NCBI RefSeq assembly: GCF_016405905.1
Contig: NZ_JAEFCB010000001.1
Span: forward strand, 992,001 to 1,056,000
Length of the DNA: 64,000 nucleotides
Direction of reading: 5' to 3'
Source of the DNA: Variovorax sp. IB41
Lineage (GTDB): Bacteria; Pseudomonadota; Gammaproteobacteria; Burkholderiales; Burkholderiaceae_C
Shown one piece after another: positions 8,933 to 17,340 of the stretch. The position numbers were made by a program, and so were the translations under genes. The number at the start of each line of letters is the position of its first letter. Position 1 is the first letter of the stretch. The notes beneath the pieces were generated by a model. It was not told the origin of the DNA, ran no database searches, and saw nothing but the letters and a program-made list of their open reading frames with translations.

Positions 8933-8954
8933 CGCAAGATTTGCGAATCTTGCG
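8933..8954. promoter_or_regulatory. Inverted repeat before the XRE regulator, candidate autoregulatory operator
   Basis: Arms CGCAAGATT and AATCTTGCG (9 of 9 complementary) flank a TGCG spacer. The element ends 23 bases before the regulator ATG at 8978. It shares the TTGCGAAT core with another copy at about 8919-8926 and with GATTCGCAAATC at 8864-8875 on the other strand. This clustering of TTGCGAAT and GCAAAT words resembles the TTTGC-rich sites known for ScfR-type regulators. Confidence 0.5.
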
Positions 8955-8977
8955 AACATCGAAGAACGGATCGAACG

Positions 8978-10489
8978 ATGAAGAAGACCTTCATGGGCGT
9001 GCGGCTGCGAAGCCTGCGCGAAGCGCGGGGCCTGAGCCAGCTCGCGCTCGCGCAGCAGCTGGGCCTGTCGCCCAGCTACCTCAACCAGATCGAGCAGAAC
9101 CAGCGGCCGCTCACCGTTCCGGTGCTGCTGCGCCTGCATGCCACGCTGGGCGTCGACATCCAGGCCTTCTCCGAAGACGAGGAAGCGCGCCTCGTCGCGA
9201 GCCTGCGCGAGGCGCTGGCCGACAACCCGGGCGGCGATACCGTCGCGCTCGCCGAGCTGCGCGAAGTCGCCACGCAGATGCCCGCGGTGGGCCGCGCGCT
9301 GGTCGCACTGCATCAGCGGCATCGCGATGCCATGGAGCGCCTCGAGGCCCTGGCCGGCGAGCTCGGCGATGGCCGCGGCGACCTCGCGCGCATGCCGCAG
9401 GCGCGGCCGATGCCGTTCGAGGAAGTGCGCGATTTCTTCTTCGCGCACCAGAACCACATCGCCCCGCTCGACGACGCCGCCGAGGCTTTCTCCGCCGAGT
9501 GGCGGCTGCGCGAGGGCAATCCCGGCGACCGGCTCGCGCAGCGCCTGCTCGAAGCGCATGGCGTGCAGGTGATTCCGGCCGAAGACGACGAAGGCGGCGC
9601 GCAACGCCGCTTCGACCCGGCCACGCGCGTGCTCCGTCTGTCGCGCTACCTGGAGCCGGGCCAGCACGCCTTCCAGCTCGCGACGCAGCTGGCGTTTCTC
9701 GAAGTCGGCGACATGATCGACAAGCTGGTCGCAGAAGCGCCGCTGTCGAGCGACACCGCGCGTTCGCTCGCGCGCATCGGCCTCGCGAACTACTTCGCGG
9801 CCGCGCTGCTGCTGCCCTATGGCGTGTTCCTCGAAGCGGCCGAACAGTTGCGCTACGACATCGACCAGCTCGCGCGCCGCTTCGGCGTGGGCTTCGAAAC
9901 CATCTGCCATCGCCTGAGCTCGCTGCAGCGGCCCGAGGCGCGCGGCGTGCCCTTCTTCCTCATCCGCGTCGATCGCGCGGGCAACATCTCCAAGCGCCAG
10001 TCGGCCACGCACTTTCACTTCTCCAAGACCGGCGGCACCTGCCCGCTGTGGAACGTGTACGAGGCCTTCGCGCAACCGGGCCGCGTGCTGACGCAGCTCG
10101 CGCGCATGCCCGACGGCCGCGCCTATCTCTGGATCGCGCGCACCGTGTCGCACGGCTTTCGCGGCTACGGCTCGCCCAACAAGACTTTCTCGATTGGCCT
10201 CGGCTGCGACGTGAGCCACGCCACGCGGCTCGTCTACTCCAAGGGCATGGACCTGCGCGACCCCGAGGTGCCGACGCCCATCGGCGCGGGCTGCAAGATG
10301 TGCGAGCGCGAGGCCTGCCCGCAGCGCGCCTTTCCGTTCGTGGGCCGGCCGCTCGATGTGGACGAGAATCAGAGCCGCTTCATGCCCTATGCCGCGGCGC
10401 CCGAAAAATACGGTGCCGCGCGGGCAACCCTCAAGAGCGGGGCCAGCCGCGCACCAGCGTCCGGATCGCCACGGCGCCGCTCCCCTTGA
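8978..10489 (+). CDS. XRE family regulator of the ScfR (short-chain fatty acyl) type
   Basis: The 503-residue protein has an N-terminal XRE helix-turn-helix (about residues 5-60: LREARGLSQLALAQQLGLSP). A middle DUF955-like domain follows near residues 160-290. In it the zinc-peptidase HExxH is missing and replaced by HAFQLATQLAFLE, as in ScfR regulators. The C-terminal DUF2083-type domain has a CKMCEREAC cysteine cluster near residue 433. Family members such as RamB and PrpC/MccR-type regulators sense acyl-CoA-related metabolites and control acetate or propionate catabolism. The last 20 residues are Arg/Ser/Pro-rich and overlap the convergent gene by 59 bases. The effector here is unknown. 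Confidence 0.85.
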   Translation: MKKTFMGVRLRSLREARGLSQLALAQQLGLSPSYLNQIEQNQRPLTVPVLLRLHATLGVDIQAFSEDEEARLVASLREALADNPGGDTVALAELREVATQMPAVGRALVALHQRHRDAMERLEALAGELGDGRGDLARMPQARPMPFEEVRDFFFAHQNHIAPLDDAAEAFSAEWRLREGNPGDRLAQRLLEAHGVQVIPAEDDEGGAQRRFDPATRVLRLSRYLEPGQHAFQLATQLAFLEVGDMIDKLVAEAPLSSDTARSLARIGLANYFAAALLLPYGVFLEAAEQLRYDIDQLARRFGVGFETICHRLSSLQRPEARGVPFFLIRVDRAGNISKRQSATHFHFSKTGGTCPLWNVYEAFAQPGRVLTQLARMPDGRAYLWIARTVSHGFRGYGSPNKTFSIGLGCDVSHATRLVYSKGMDLRDPEVPTPIGAGCKMCEREACPQRAFPFVGRPLDVDENQSRFMPYAAAPEKYGAARATLKSGASRAPASGSPRRRSP

Positions 10490-11282
10490 CCTCGGCGCGG
10501 TAGGTGCCCACCAGCGCCTCGCGCTCGGCGGCCGCCTGCGGGTCGTTGCGCCAGGCGAGCAAGGCCGCCACGTCCGCATCGGGCAATGCCGCGAGCAGCG
10601 CCTGCGTGACCTGCTTCTCGAACTCGCGCGCCACCGTCAGCAGGTTGCGCGGGCGCGGCGAGGTGATGCCGCGCGACCACAGCGTGTCGACCGCCATGTC
10701 GAGCGTGCGATCGGGCAGCGAGGTGAACTGGCCGGCATTGCCACGCGCCAGTTGCTTGACGACGGAACTGAGCAACAGCTGGCTGGAGAAATCGACTTCG
10801 CGCGTGTCGGCCACGGCCATGCGCTCGAGCAGTTCGGTGCGGACGGGGTCGGCCGCCTTCGCGCGTTCGCGGTTGAAGAACTCGACCTTGGCCGCGTCGT
10901 CCATCGCCGCGTAGTCGGCGCGCAGCTTCGCGAAGCGCGCCACCGCCTCCAGCACCTGCGGGCTCGGCGCGGCGCCGCCCTTGCCGGCAGTGGCGACCTC
11001 CTGCTGGATCGCGGCTACGGAAGCCTTCACATCGAACGCGCGCGAAGCGGCCGTGTCCAGCGCCGCGAGCGCCTTGTCGGCGATGGCCTGGTCCGGCGGG
11101 TCCAGCAGTTGCCGCGCATCGCGCGACACGGCGCCGGGCGCATACGCGGCCTGGTAGCGCGCCTGCACGCCTTCGAATTGCAGCAGCGCCTGTGCACGGT
11201 CCTGCGCCCAGGCCATGGCCGGCGCGAGCAGCAGCGAAAGGACAAGGGCAAGACGTTTGGCTGCGAGGGGAGAGACATTCAT
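10431..11282 (-). CDS. Exported alpha-helical protein of unknown function
   Basis: The product is 283 residues long and begins with a signal peptide (KRLALVLSLLLAPAMAWA, cleavage near residue 26). The rest is predicted helical, rich in Ala, Leu, Arg and Asp, and has no cysteines or recognisable catalytic motif. I do not recognise a family. The 3' end overlaps the convergent regulator gene by 59 bases, and the start is 7 bases from the stop of the LysR gene at 11290. It is transcribed in the same direction as that LysR gene and may share its transcript. The start ATG at 11282 directly precedes the signal peptide. Confidence 0.7.
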   Translation of the reverse strand: MNVSPLAAKRLALVLSLLLAPAMAWAQDRAQALLQFEGVQARYQAAYAPGAVSRDARQLLDPPDQAIADKALAALDTAASRAFDVKASVAAIQQEVATAGKGGAAPSPQVLEAVARFAKLRADYAAMDDAAKVEFFNRERAKAADPVRTELLERMAVADTREVDFSSQLLLSSVVKQLARGNAGQFTSLPDRTLDMAVDTLWSRGITSPRPRNLLTVAREFEKQVTQALLAALPDADVAALLAWRNDPQAAAEREALVGTYRAEVKGSGAVAIRTLVRGWPRS

Positions 11283-11289
11283 GGCGCCA

Positions 11290-12240
11290 TTATTGGCGCG
11301 GGCCGCGGCCGCCCTTGCCGCCTCTGCCTGCCCTCTTGCGCGAAGAGGCCGCTTTCCTGCTCGCTTCGCTCAAGATCCATTCGCGAAAGGCCGCGACCTT
11401 CGGACGGTCGTGGCTGTTCTCCGGATACACGAGGTAGTAGGCAAAGTCTTCGAGCCAGCTCACATCCGACAGCTGCACGAGCCGGCCTTCCGCCAGGTCG
11501 TCGGCCACCACCGCAGCGGGCAACAAGGCCGCGCCCTGCCCCGCAAGCACGGCCTTCAGGAGCAGGCCCGAATCGTCGAATGACGGACCGCGCGCAGGCC
11601 CCGTGCTCTCGATGCCCTGCGCCTCGAACCACAGCGCCCACGCCTTGCGCTCGGCATCGTTCACGCGCGGCCAGCGCGTGAGGCCAGCCGGTGTTTCGGG
11701 CATGCCGAGGCGCTTGACCAGCGCAGGCGCAGCGACCGCAACGATCTCCACCGTCAGCACCCGCTGGCTGCTCAACCCCACATAGCGGCCCAGCCCGTGG
11801 CGGATCGCAACGTCCACACCATCGCGCGAGAAGTCGGCCAGCGCGCTGCTGCTGACCACCTGCAGGTCGATGTCGGGATGCGCGTCCTGAAAGCTCTTGA
11901 GCCGAGGCACCAGCCACGCGGAAGCGAAGAACGGCGTTGCGCTCACGGTGAGGATGCCCGTGTCCTCGGGCACCGCGACGCGGCACGTGGCATCGCTGAT
12001 CTGCCGGAAGGCATTGCGCACCGGCGGCAGGTAGGCCTGGCCGACGTCGGTGAGGAAGATGCCGCGGTTCACGCGGCGAAAGAGCGGAACGCCCAGGTGC
12101 ACCTCCAGCGTCTTGATCAACTGGCTCACCGCGCCGGGCGTCACGCACAGCTCGTTCGCCGCGTTCTTGACCGAGAGATGGCGGGCAGTGGCCTCGAAGG
12201 CGCGCAGCGCGTTGAGCGGTGGGAGTTGGTGCTCTGTCAT
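11290..12240 (-). CDS. LysR family transcriptional regulator, GcvA-like
   Basis: The 316-residue protein has the GcvA-type N-terminus: PPLNALRAFEATARHLS, then the helix-turn-helix NAANELCVTPGAVSQLIKTL at about residues 22-42. The effector domain follows from about residue 90. A basic tail (SRKRAGRGGKGGRG) ends the protein. It is divergent from the amidase and transporter genes, the usual layout for a LysR regulator controlling its neighbour, so it likely responds to the amidase substrate or product. An upstream in-frame ATG at 12348 would add 36 residues not typical of the family and would extend into the amidase gene. The ATG at 12240 is therefore preferred. Confidence 0.88.
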   Translation of the reverse strand: MTEHQLPPLNALRAFEATARHLSVKNAANELCVTPGAVSQLIKTLEVHLGVPLFRRVNRGIFLTDVGQAYLPPVRNAFRQISDATCRVAVPEDTGILTVSATPFFASAWLVPRLKSFQDAHPDIDLQVVSSSALADFSRDGVDVAIRHGLGRYVGLSSQRVLTVEIVAVAAPALVKRLGMPETPAGLTRWPRVNDAERKAWALWFEAQGIESTGPARGPSFDDSGLLLKAVLAGQGAALLPAAVVADDLAEGRLVQLSDVSWLEDFAYYLVYPENSHDRPKVAAFREWILSEASRKAASSRKRAGRGGKGGRGPRQ

Positions 12241-12337
12241 TGAGTTAATCTGATCCGAAGTCTTCAGAAAATCTGGTTTGCGAGGCCGTGCTTGAAGAGG
12301 GAATATTGGCACAACAAAGCCGAAACGAGAAACCACC

Positions 12338-13780
12338 TTGTTGCACACACCCGATCTCCTTGACCTTAGATATTCTGATCACTCGCACGACGCCCTCCAC
12401 TACCTGGAAATCATGGAACTGGCCGCGCGCATCCGCACGCGCCAGGTCTCCCCGGTCGCGGTGCTCCGCGCCCAGCTCGATCGCATCGCCGCGCTGGACG
12501 GCGCGCTGCACAGCTACGCGCTGGTGATGGCCGACGCCGCGATGGCGCAGGCCGAAGCGGCGCAAACGGAGATCGCCGCGGGCCGGTACCGCGGCCCGCT
12601 GCACGGCGTGCCCATCGCGGTGAAGGACCTGTGCTTCACCGCAGGCTTCGCCACCGCGGGCGGCATGGCGATCCACAAGCACCACATCCCCGCCGACGAT
12701 GCGACCGTGGTGCGCCGCCTGAAGGAAGCCGGCGCGGTGCTGATCGGCAAGCTGCAACTCACCGAGGGCGCGTACGCCGACCATCAACCGTCCATCACGC
12801 CGCCGCGCAATCCGTGGCATGCGGACCATTGGCCTGGCATGTCGTCCAGCGGCCCAGGCGTGGCGACGGCGGCGGGTCTTTGCTACGGCGCGCTGGGTTC
12901 CGACACGGGCGGCTCGATCCGCTTTCCCTCCGCAGCCAACGGCCTCACCGGCATCAAGCCGAGCTGGGGCCGCGTGAGCCGGCACGGCGTGTTCGAACTC
13001 GCGGCCTCGCTGGACCACGTCGGCCCGATGGCGCGCAGCGCGGTCGATGCGGGCGTGCTGCTCGGCGTGATCGCGGGCAGCGACGAAAACGACCCGACCG
13101 CCGCGCTCGACGCCGTGCCCGACTACCTCGCGACGGCGGACCACGGCGTGCGCGGCTTGCGCATCGGCATCGATGCCGCATGGAACAGCGACGGCGTGGA
13201 CCCCGCGGCACAAGCCATGCTGAAAGACGCCGCCGAGACCTTGCGCGCCCTCGGTGCGCGGCTCGTCGACCTGCGCCTTCCCGACATGACGCAGGCGGTG
13301 GCGGACTGGTTTCCGCTCTGCGCGGTGGAAGCCGCCGTGGCGCACGAAGCGACCTACCCGTCACGCAAGGATGCGTACGGCCCCGTGCTCGCTTCGGTCA
13401 TCGAATCCGGACACGCGGTGAGCGGAACCGAGTTCCAGAAGATCCAGCTGCGCCGCATGGTCCTGCGCGGCCGCGTCTCGGCCCTGTTCACCGGCATCGA
13501 CCTGCTGCTGATCCCGGTACACCCCTTCGCATCGCCCACCGTCGCGGCGATGCAGGCCCTGGGCGAAACGCCGACACTGGTGTCCGCGCTGCTGCGCTAC
13601 ACCGCGCCTTTCGACATGACCGGCCACGCCACGATCACGCTGCCCGGCGGATTCACCGAGGCCGGCATGCCGCTCGCATTTCAACTCGTCGCAGCGCATA
13701 TGGACGAAGCCACGCTGGTGCGCGCCGGCGCCGCGTTCCAGAGCGTGACGGCATGGCACCGCCGCCATCCACTGGACTGA
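12338..13780 (+). CDS. Amidase signature family amidase
   Basis: This is an amidase signature enzyme of about 480 residues. The Ser-cisSer-Lys triad is readable: lysine in PIAVKDLCF (near residue 95), cis-serine in GMSSSGPGVATAAG (near 170), and nucleophile serine in GSDTGGSIRFPSA (near 190). Such cytoplasmic enzymes hydrolyse a wide range of amides; the substrate is unknown. The start is uncertain. The conserved HYLEIMELAARI segment lies before the first in-frame ATG (12413), so a non-ATG start is likely; the TTG at 12338 or 12341 would keep it. The MFS transporter gene begins 8 bases downstream, suggesting uptake and hydrolysis of one compound. Confidence 0.88.
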   Translation: MLHTPDLLDLRYSDHSHDALHYLEIMELAARIRTRQVSPVAVLRAQLDRIAALDGALHSYALVMADAAMAQAEAAQTEIAAGRYRGPLHGVPIAVKDLCFTAGFATAGGMAIHKHHIPADDATVVRRLKEAGAVLIGKLQLTEGAYADHQPSITPPRNPWHADHWPGMSSSGPGVATAAGLCYGALGSDTGGSIRFPSAANGLTGIKPSWGRVSRHGVFELAASLDHVGPMARSAVDAGVLLGVIAGSDENDPTAALDAVPDYLATADHGVRGLRIGIDAAWNSDGVDPAAQAMLKDAAETLRALGARLVDLRLPDMTQAVADWFPLCAVEAAVAHEATYPSRKDAYGPVLASVIESGHAVSGTEFQKIQLRRMVLRGRVSALFTGIDLLLIPVHPFASPTVAAMQALGETPTLVSALLRYTAPFDMTGHATITLPGGFTEAGMPLAFQLVAAHMDEATLVRAGAAFQSVTAWHRRHPLD

Positions 13781-13788
13781 AGAAGAAC

Positions 13789-15105
13789 ATGGAGACCTCC
13801 CCCTTGACCCCTTCATCTCCTTCGCCGCGCGCACGCCTTTTCCGCGGCTGGCTCGTCGTCGCGGGCGCCTTCGCCGTGACCCTCGTGGGCTTCGGCAGCG
13901 CCTACACCTTCAGCGCCTTTCTCGAATCGCTGCAGCGCGACTTCGGCGCCTCGCGCGGATCGGTCTCGCTCGTGTTCTCGCTCGCGGGCTTTCTCTATTT
14001 CGGGCTCGGTGTCATCAGCGGCCCGCTGGCGGACCGGTGGGGTTCGCGGCGGCTCGCGGTCGCGGGCATGGTGCTGGTCGGACTGGGCCTCGCCCTCGCG
14101 GGGCAGGCGCAGAGCCTCACGCAGATCTATCTGGCCTACGGGCTCGGCGTGGGCCTGGGTGTCGGCGCGTCGTATGTGCCGGTGCTCGGCGCGGTGCAGC
14201 GCTGGTTCGTCAAGCGGCGCGGGTTCGCGTCGGGCCTTGCGGTCAGCGGCATCGGCGTGGGCACGCTGGTGATGCCGCCGCTGGCGTCGTTCCTCATCGA
14301 AGCCATCGGATGGCGCCACGCCTACCTGGCACTCGGCGTGCTCGCGGTGGTGGTGGGCGTGGGCATGGCGCTCTTCATCGAGAACGATCCACGCGATCGC
14401 GGGCTCGGTCCCGACGGCGATCCGCTGCAGCCGCAAGCGCCATCGGCCAAGCCGGCAGGTGCGACGGTGCGCGAAGCGGTCACGTCGCGGCGCTTCGCCG
14501 GCCTCTTCGCGGCGTGCCTCATCAGTTCGTTCGGCCTGTTCGTGCCCTTCGTCCACCTCGTGCCTTATGCGCTCGACCATGGCGCGCCGTCGACCTCCGC
14601 GGTGTTGCTGCTGGGCGCCATCGGCGTGGGCAGCACGGCGGGCCGCTTCTTCCTCGGCGGGCTGGCGGACCGCATCGGCCGCCAGTTCGCACTGCCGCTG
14701 ATGTCCGCCGGCATGGCGCTGTCGCTCGTGGTGTGGGCCGTGTCCGATGGGTTCTGGGGGCTGGCCGTGTTCGCGTTCGCCTACGGCGTGTTCTACGGCG
14801 GCTTCGTCGCGCTGCTGCCGGCGTTGGTGATGGACTATTTCGGCGGACGCAACATCGGCGCGATCATCGGCGTGCTCTACACCAGCGTCGCCGTGGGCAC
14901 GCTGGTCGGGCCGAGCGCGGCGGGCTTTGCGTTCGACGTCAGCCGCAGCTACCTGCTGCCGATCGTGGCCAGCATCGGCGCGAACCTCGTGGCCGTCGCC
15001 ATCCTGCTGGCCATGGCCCGGCGGGATGCCTCGGTGAAACCGGCCGCGGCCGGACCCGCGCGGGGTACAGTCGGGAATGAACCCACAACCGCCCGCCGCC
15101 CCTAG
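13789..15105 (+). CDS. MFS transporter (oxalate/formate antiporter-like, 12 TM)
   Basis: The 438-residue protein has twelve predicted membrane segments split by a cytoplasmic loop near residues 200-225. The loop between helices 2 and 3 carries the MFS signature GPLADRWGSRRLAV (near residue 78), and helix 8 is followed by GGLADRIGRQ. Overall it resembles the OFA and monocarboxylate-type carriers of the inner membrane. The start ATG at 13789 lies 8 bases after the amidase stop, so the two form an operon and it probably imports the amide or exports the acid. The last 29 bases overlap a small membrane-protein gene in another frame. Confidence 0.88.
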   Translation: METSPLTPSSPSPRARLFRGWLVVAGAFAVTLVGFGSAYTFSAFLESLQRDFGASRGSVSLVFSLAGFLYFGLGVISGPLADRWGSRRLAVAGMVLVGLGLALAGQAQSLTQIYLAYGLGVGLGVGASYVPVLGAVQRWFVKRRGFASGLAVSGIGVGTLVMPPLASFLIEAIGWRHAYLALGVLAVVVGVGMALFIENDPRDRGLGPDGDPLQPQAPSAKPAGATVREAVTSRRFAGLFAACLISSFGLFVPFVHLVPYALDHGAPSTSAVLLLGAIGVGSTAGRFFLGGLADRIGRQFALPLMSAGMALSLVVWAVSDGFWGLAVFAFAYGVFYGGFVALLPALVMDYFGGRNIGAIIGVLYTSVAVGTLVGPSAAGFAFDVSRSYLLPIVASIGANLVAVAILLAMARRDASVKPAAAGPARGTVGNEPTTARRP

Positions 15106-15235
15106 CCCCGCTCCCGCGGCTGCCCCCGAAGTCGTGACCGAAGCCCAGGCCTTCACCCGTGCCTGGATGCTCTTCGTCGTGCTGGTCGCCGTCGTGCTGG
15201 GCGTCCTGTGGGCCGTCAAGGCCTACTTCATCTGA
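15077..15235 (+). CDS. Small single-pass membrane protein, hypothetical
   Basis: The reading frame encodes 52 residues. Residues 1-27 are Pro/Ala-rich (MNPQPPAAPSPAPAAAPE), and about residues 30-47 form a membrane helix (MLFVVLVAVVLGVLWAVKA) before the end YFI. The ATG at 15077 lies inside the last codons of the MFS transporter gene, a common arrangement for translational coupling. The hydrophobic helix followed directly by a stop codon argues for a real gene rather than a random frame. I know no function; a link to the transporter is only suggested by position. Confidence 0.5.
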   Translation: MNPQPPAAPSPAPAAAPEVVTEAQAFTRAWMLFVVLVAVVLGVLWAVKAYFI

Positions 15236-15291
15236 CGGCAGGGAGCCCTGGGATCCAGCGGGCGCTCAGGTCCCTCGCGATTGCGGGGAAT

Positions 15292-15516
15292 TCACGCGGA
15301 TGCCAGCACGACCAGCACCTGCTCGTCGGTCACCATGTCGCCTTCGGCGGCCAGGATGCGCAGCACCGTGCCCGCGGCCGGCGCCTCCACCGGAATTTCC
15401 ATCTTCATGGACTCCACGATCAACAGCGTGGCGCCCTCCTCGACCTGCTGGCCCTCGGCCACCTCGAGCTTCCAGATGCGGCCGCTGACATCGGCCACCA
15501 CGTTGTGTTCAGGCAT
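15292..15516 (-). CDS. Biotinyl/lipoyl carrier protein (BCCP-like)
   Basis: This 74-residue single-domain protein is a biotin attachment domain. The biotinylation motif ESMKMEI has its target lysine near residue 36, and the fold's typical VVADVSGRIWKLEV start and AAEGDMVTDEQVLVVL end are present. It lacks the long N-terminal part of AccB, so it is a stand-alone carrier. Its start codon overlaps the end of pxpA by 8 bases. It is the last gene of the operon with a biotin carboxylase and PxpBC, and it likely carries biotin between them. Confidence 0.88.
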   Translation of the reverse strand: MPEHNVVADVSGRIWKLEVAEGQQVEEGATLLIVESMKMEIPVEAPAAGTVLRILAAEGDMVTDEQVLVVLASA

Positions 15517-16324
15517 GGGTATTTCCTCCGGTTGATTGCGTGCGATTCGTCGATGGGAATTCAGGGGCGGCCACGCACACGCCGACGGCATCGAGCGCGC
15601 CGCGGATGCGCTGGGCGAACGCGAGCGCGCCAAGCTGGTCGCCGTGGATGCACAGCGTGTCGGCGCGCAACGCGACCGTCTTGCCGCTGGCCGCGCGCAC
15701 CGTGCCGTGCTGCACCATCTGCAGCACCTGGGCGGCGGCCGCGTCGGCGTCTTCGATCAGCGCGCCGGGCTGGCCGCGCGGCGACAGCGAGCCGTCGTCC
15801 TGGTAGCTGCGGTCGGCGAACACCTCGGCAGCCACGGGCAGGTCCAGGGCCTCGGCGGCGCGGATCATCTGGCTGCCGGCCAGGCCGAACAGCACGAGTT
15901 GCGGATCGACCTCGTGCACGGCACGCGCGATCGCATCGGCCAGCGCACGGTCTTTCGCGGCCATGTTGTAGAGCGCACCGTGCGCCTTCACATGGCTCAA
16001 CGTGCCGCCGGCCGCCTTCGCGAAGGCCCACAGCGCGCCGACCTGGTAGACCACCATCGCGTGGACCTCGGCCGGCGACACCTGCATCACGCGCCGCCCG
16101 AAACCCTGCAGGTCGGGCAAGCCGGGATGCGCGCCGACGCGCACGCCGCGCTGCAGGGCCGCGGCCACCACGCGGCGCATGGTCTGCGGGTCGCCCGCAT
16201 GAAAGCCGCACGCGATGTTGGCCGAGCTCACATGGTCGAGCAGCGCGATGTCGTTGCCCATGGCCCAGGCGCCGAAGCCCTCGCCCATGTCGCAGTTGAT
16301 GTCGATGCGCAGCGCCCGCGTCAT
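15509..16324 (-). CDS. pxpA: 5-oxoprolinase subunit PxpA (LamB/YcsF family)
   Basis: The 271-residue product starts with the family signature DINCDMGEGFGAWAMGND, then ACGFHAGDPQTMRR (about residues 38-51) and VRVGAHPGLPDLQGFGRR. PxpA, with PxpB and PxpC, forms the prokaryotic ATP-dependent 5-oxoprolinase that opens 5-oxoproline to glutamate. The length is close to that of E. coli YbgL (244) with a slightly longer tail. The start ATG shares four bases (ATGA) with the pxpC stop, so translation is coupled. A longer in-frame extension upstream reads through pxpC and is rejected. Confidence 0.9.
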   Translation of the reverse strand: MTRALRIDINCDMGEGFGAWAMGNDIALLDHVSSANIACGFHAGDPQTMRRVVAAALQRGVRVGAHPGLPDLQGFGRRVMQVSPAEVHAMVVYQVGALWAFAKAAGGTLSHVKAHGALYNMAAKDRALADAIARAVHEVDPQLVLFGLAGSQMIRAAEALDLPVAAEVFADRSYQDDGSLSPRGQPGALIEDADAAAAQVLQMVQHGTVRAASGKTVALRADTLCIHGDQLGALAFAQRIRGALDAVGVCVAAPEFPSTNRTQSTGGNTHA

Positions 16325-17340
16325 GGCGCCTCCCCGGCCGCGCGCACCAGGCTGCGCAGCCGCGCGAGGGCGCGCTCGCGCCCCAGGTAGAGCGCCTGTG
16401 CCGCCTCGAGCGAAATCGGCTCGAAGCGCAGCGCCTGCTGCGGCGCCAGCTGCGCGACCAGCGGCAGGTCGACGCTGGCCACGCAGGCGATCTTGGGATA
16501 GCCGCCGGTGGTCTGCCGGTCGGCCATCAGCACGATCGGCTGGCCGTCGGGCGGCACCTGCACGGTGCCGAAGGCCACGCCCTCGGAGATCATCTCCATC
16601 GCATGCCGGCGCTCGAGCACCGGCCCTTCGAGCCGAAAGCCCATGCGGTCGGACTGCGGGCTCACGCGGAACTCGGCCTGCATGAAGGCCTCTTGCGCCT
16701 GGGCGGTGAACAGCGCCCATTGCTGGCCCGCGATCACGCGCACCGGGGCGGCGTCCGCGGTTTGCGGCGCGATGGCCGGCGCATGCACCTCGGGCTCGTG
16801 AATTTCGATGAAATCTCCATCACCCAATCGGGCGAGCGATGCGGCGACCGATGGCGCGGAAAGCGGCGGCACGCCCCCCACCTCCAGCACATCGCCCTTC
16901 TTCAACGCCCGCCCCTGCAGCCCGCCGAACGCGCCGCGCACATAGGTGCTGCGGCTGTCCATCACGCTGGGCACCGCAAAGCCGCCGCGCACCGCCAGGT
17001 AGCTGCGCATGCCCTCGATGCGCTTGCCGAAATCCAGCCGCGCACCGGCGCGCACCCATACCGCGCGGTTCATCGGCAGGTCGGCCTCGCCGATGCGCGC
17101 CGACAGGTTCGCGCCGCACAGCGCGATCGCCTGGGCCTCGTGGAACAGGAGGCTGGGCCCCATCAGCGTGATCTCGAGCGTGGCCTCGTCTTCGTCGTTG
17201 CCGAGCAATGCGTTGGCGCAGCGGTGCGACCACTCGTCCATCGCGCCGCCCACCACCACGCCCAGGTGCTGGTAGCCGTGGCGCCCGCGGTCCTGCAGCA
17301 GCGACAGCGCGCCGGGCTTGATGACGTCGATGCGGCTCAT
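16321..17340 (-). CDS. pxpC: 5-oxoprolinase subunit PxpC (biotin-dependent carboxyltransferase-like, KipA)
   Basis: The 339-residue protein has the PxpC/KipA signature: VIKPGALSLLQDRGRHGYQHLGV at residues about 7-29, GAMDEWSHRCANALLGN, and ADRQTTGGYPKIA near residue 275. This family is related to the second carboxyltransferase-like domain of urea carboxylase. With PxpA and PxpB it makes 5-oxoprolinase. It overlaps pxpB and pxpA by four bases at each end, so the three are tightly coupled. The nearby biotin carboxylase and carrier genes raise the possibility of a true biotin-dependent step. Confidence 0.9.
   Translation of the reverse strand: MSRIDVIKPGALSLLQDRGRHGYQHLGVVVGGAMDEWSHRCANALLGNDEDEATLEITLMGPSLLFHEAQAIALCGANLSARIGEADLPMNRAVWVRAGARLDFGKRIEGMRSYLAVRGGFAVPSVMDSRSTYVRGAFGGLQGRALKKGDVLEVGGVPPLSAPSVAASLARLGDGDFIEIHEPEVHAPAIAPQTADAAPVRVIAGQQWALFTAQAQEAFMQAEFRVSPQSDRMGFRLEGPVLERRHAMEMISEGVAFGTVQVPPDGQPIVLMADRQTTGGYPKIACVASVDLPLVAQLAPQQALRFEPISLEAAQALYLGRERALARLRSLVRAAGEAP

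Noticed and set aside
12631..13788. N-terminal half of a longer frame leading into the MFS gene
   Set aside because: This part lies in another frame of the amidase gene and is Arg-rich; the MFS protein begins at 13789.
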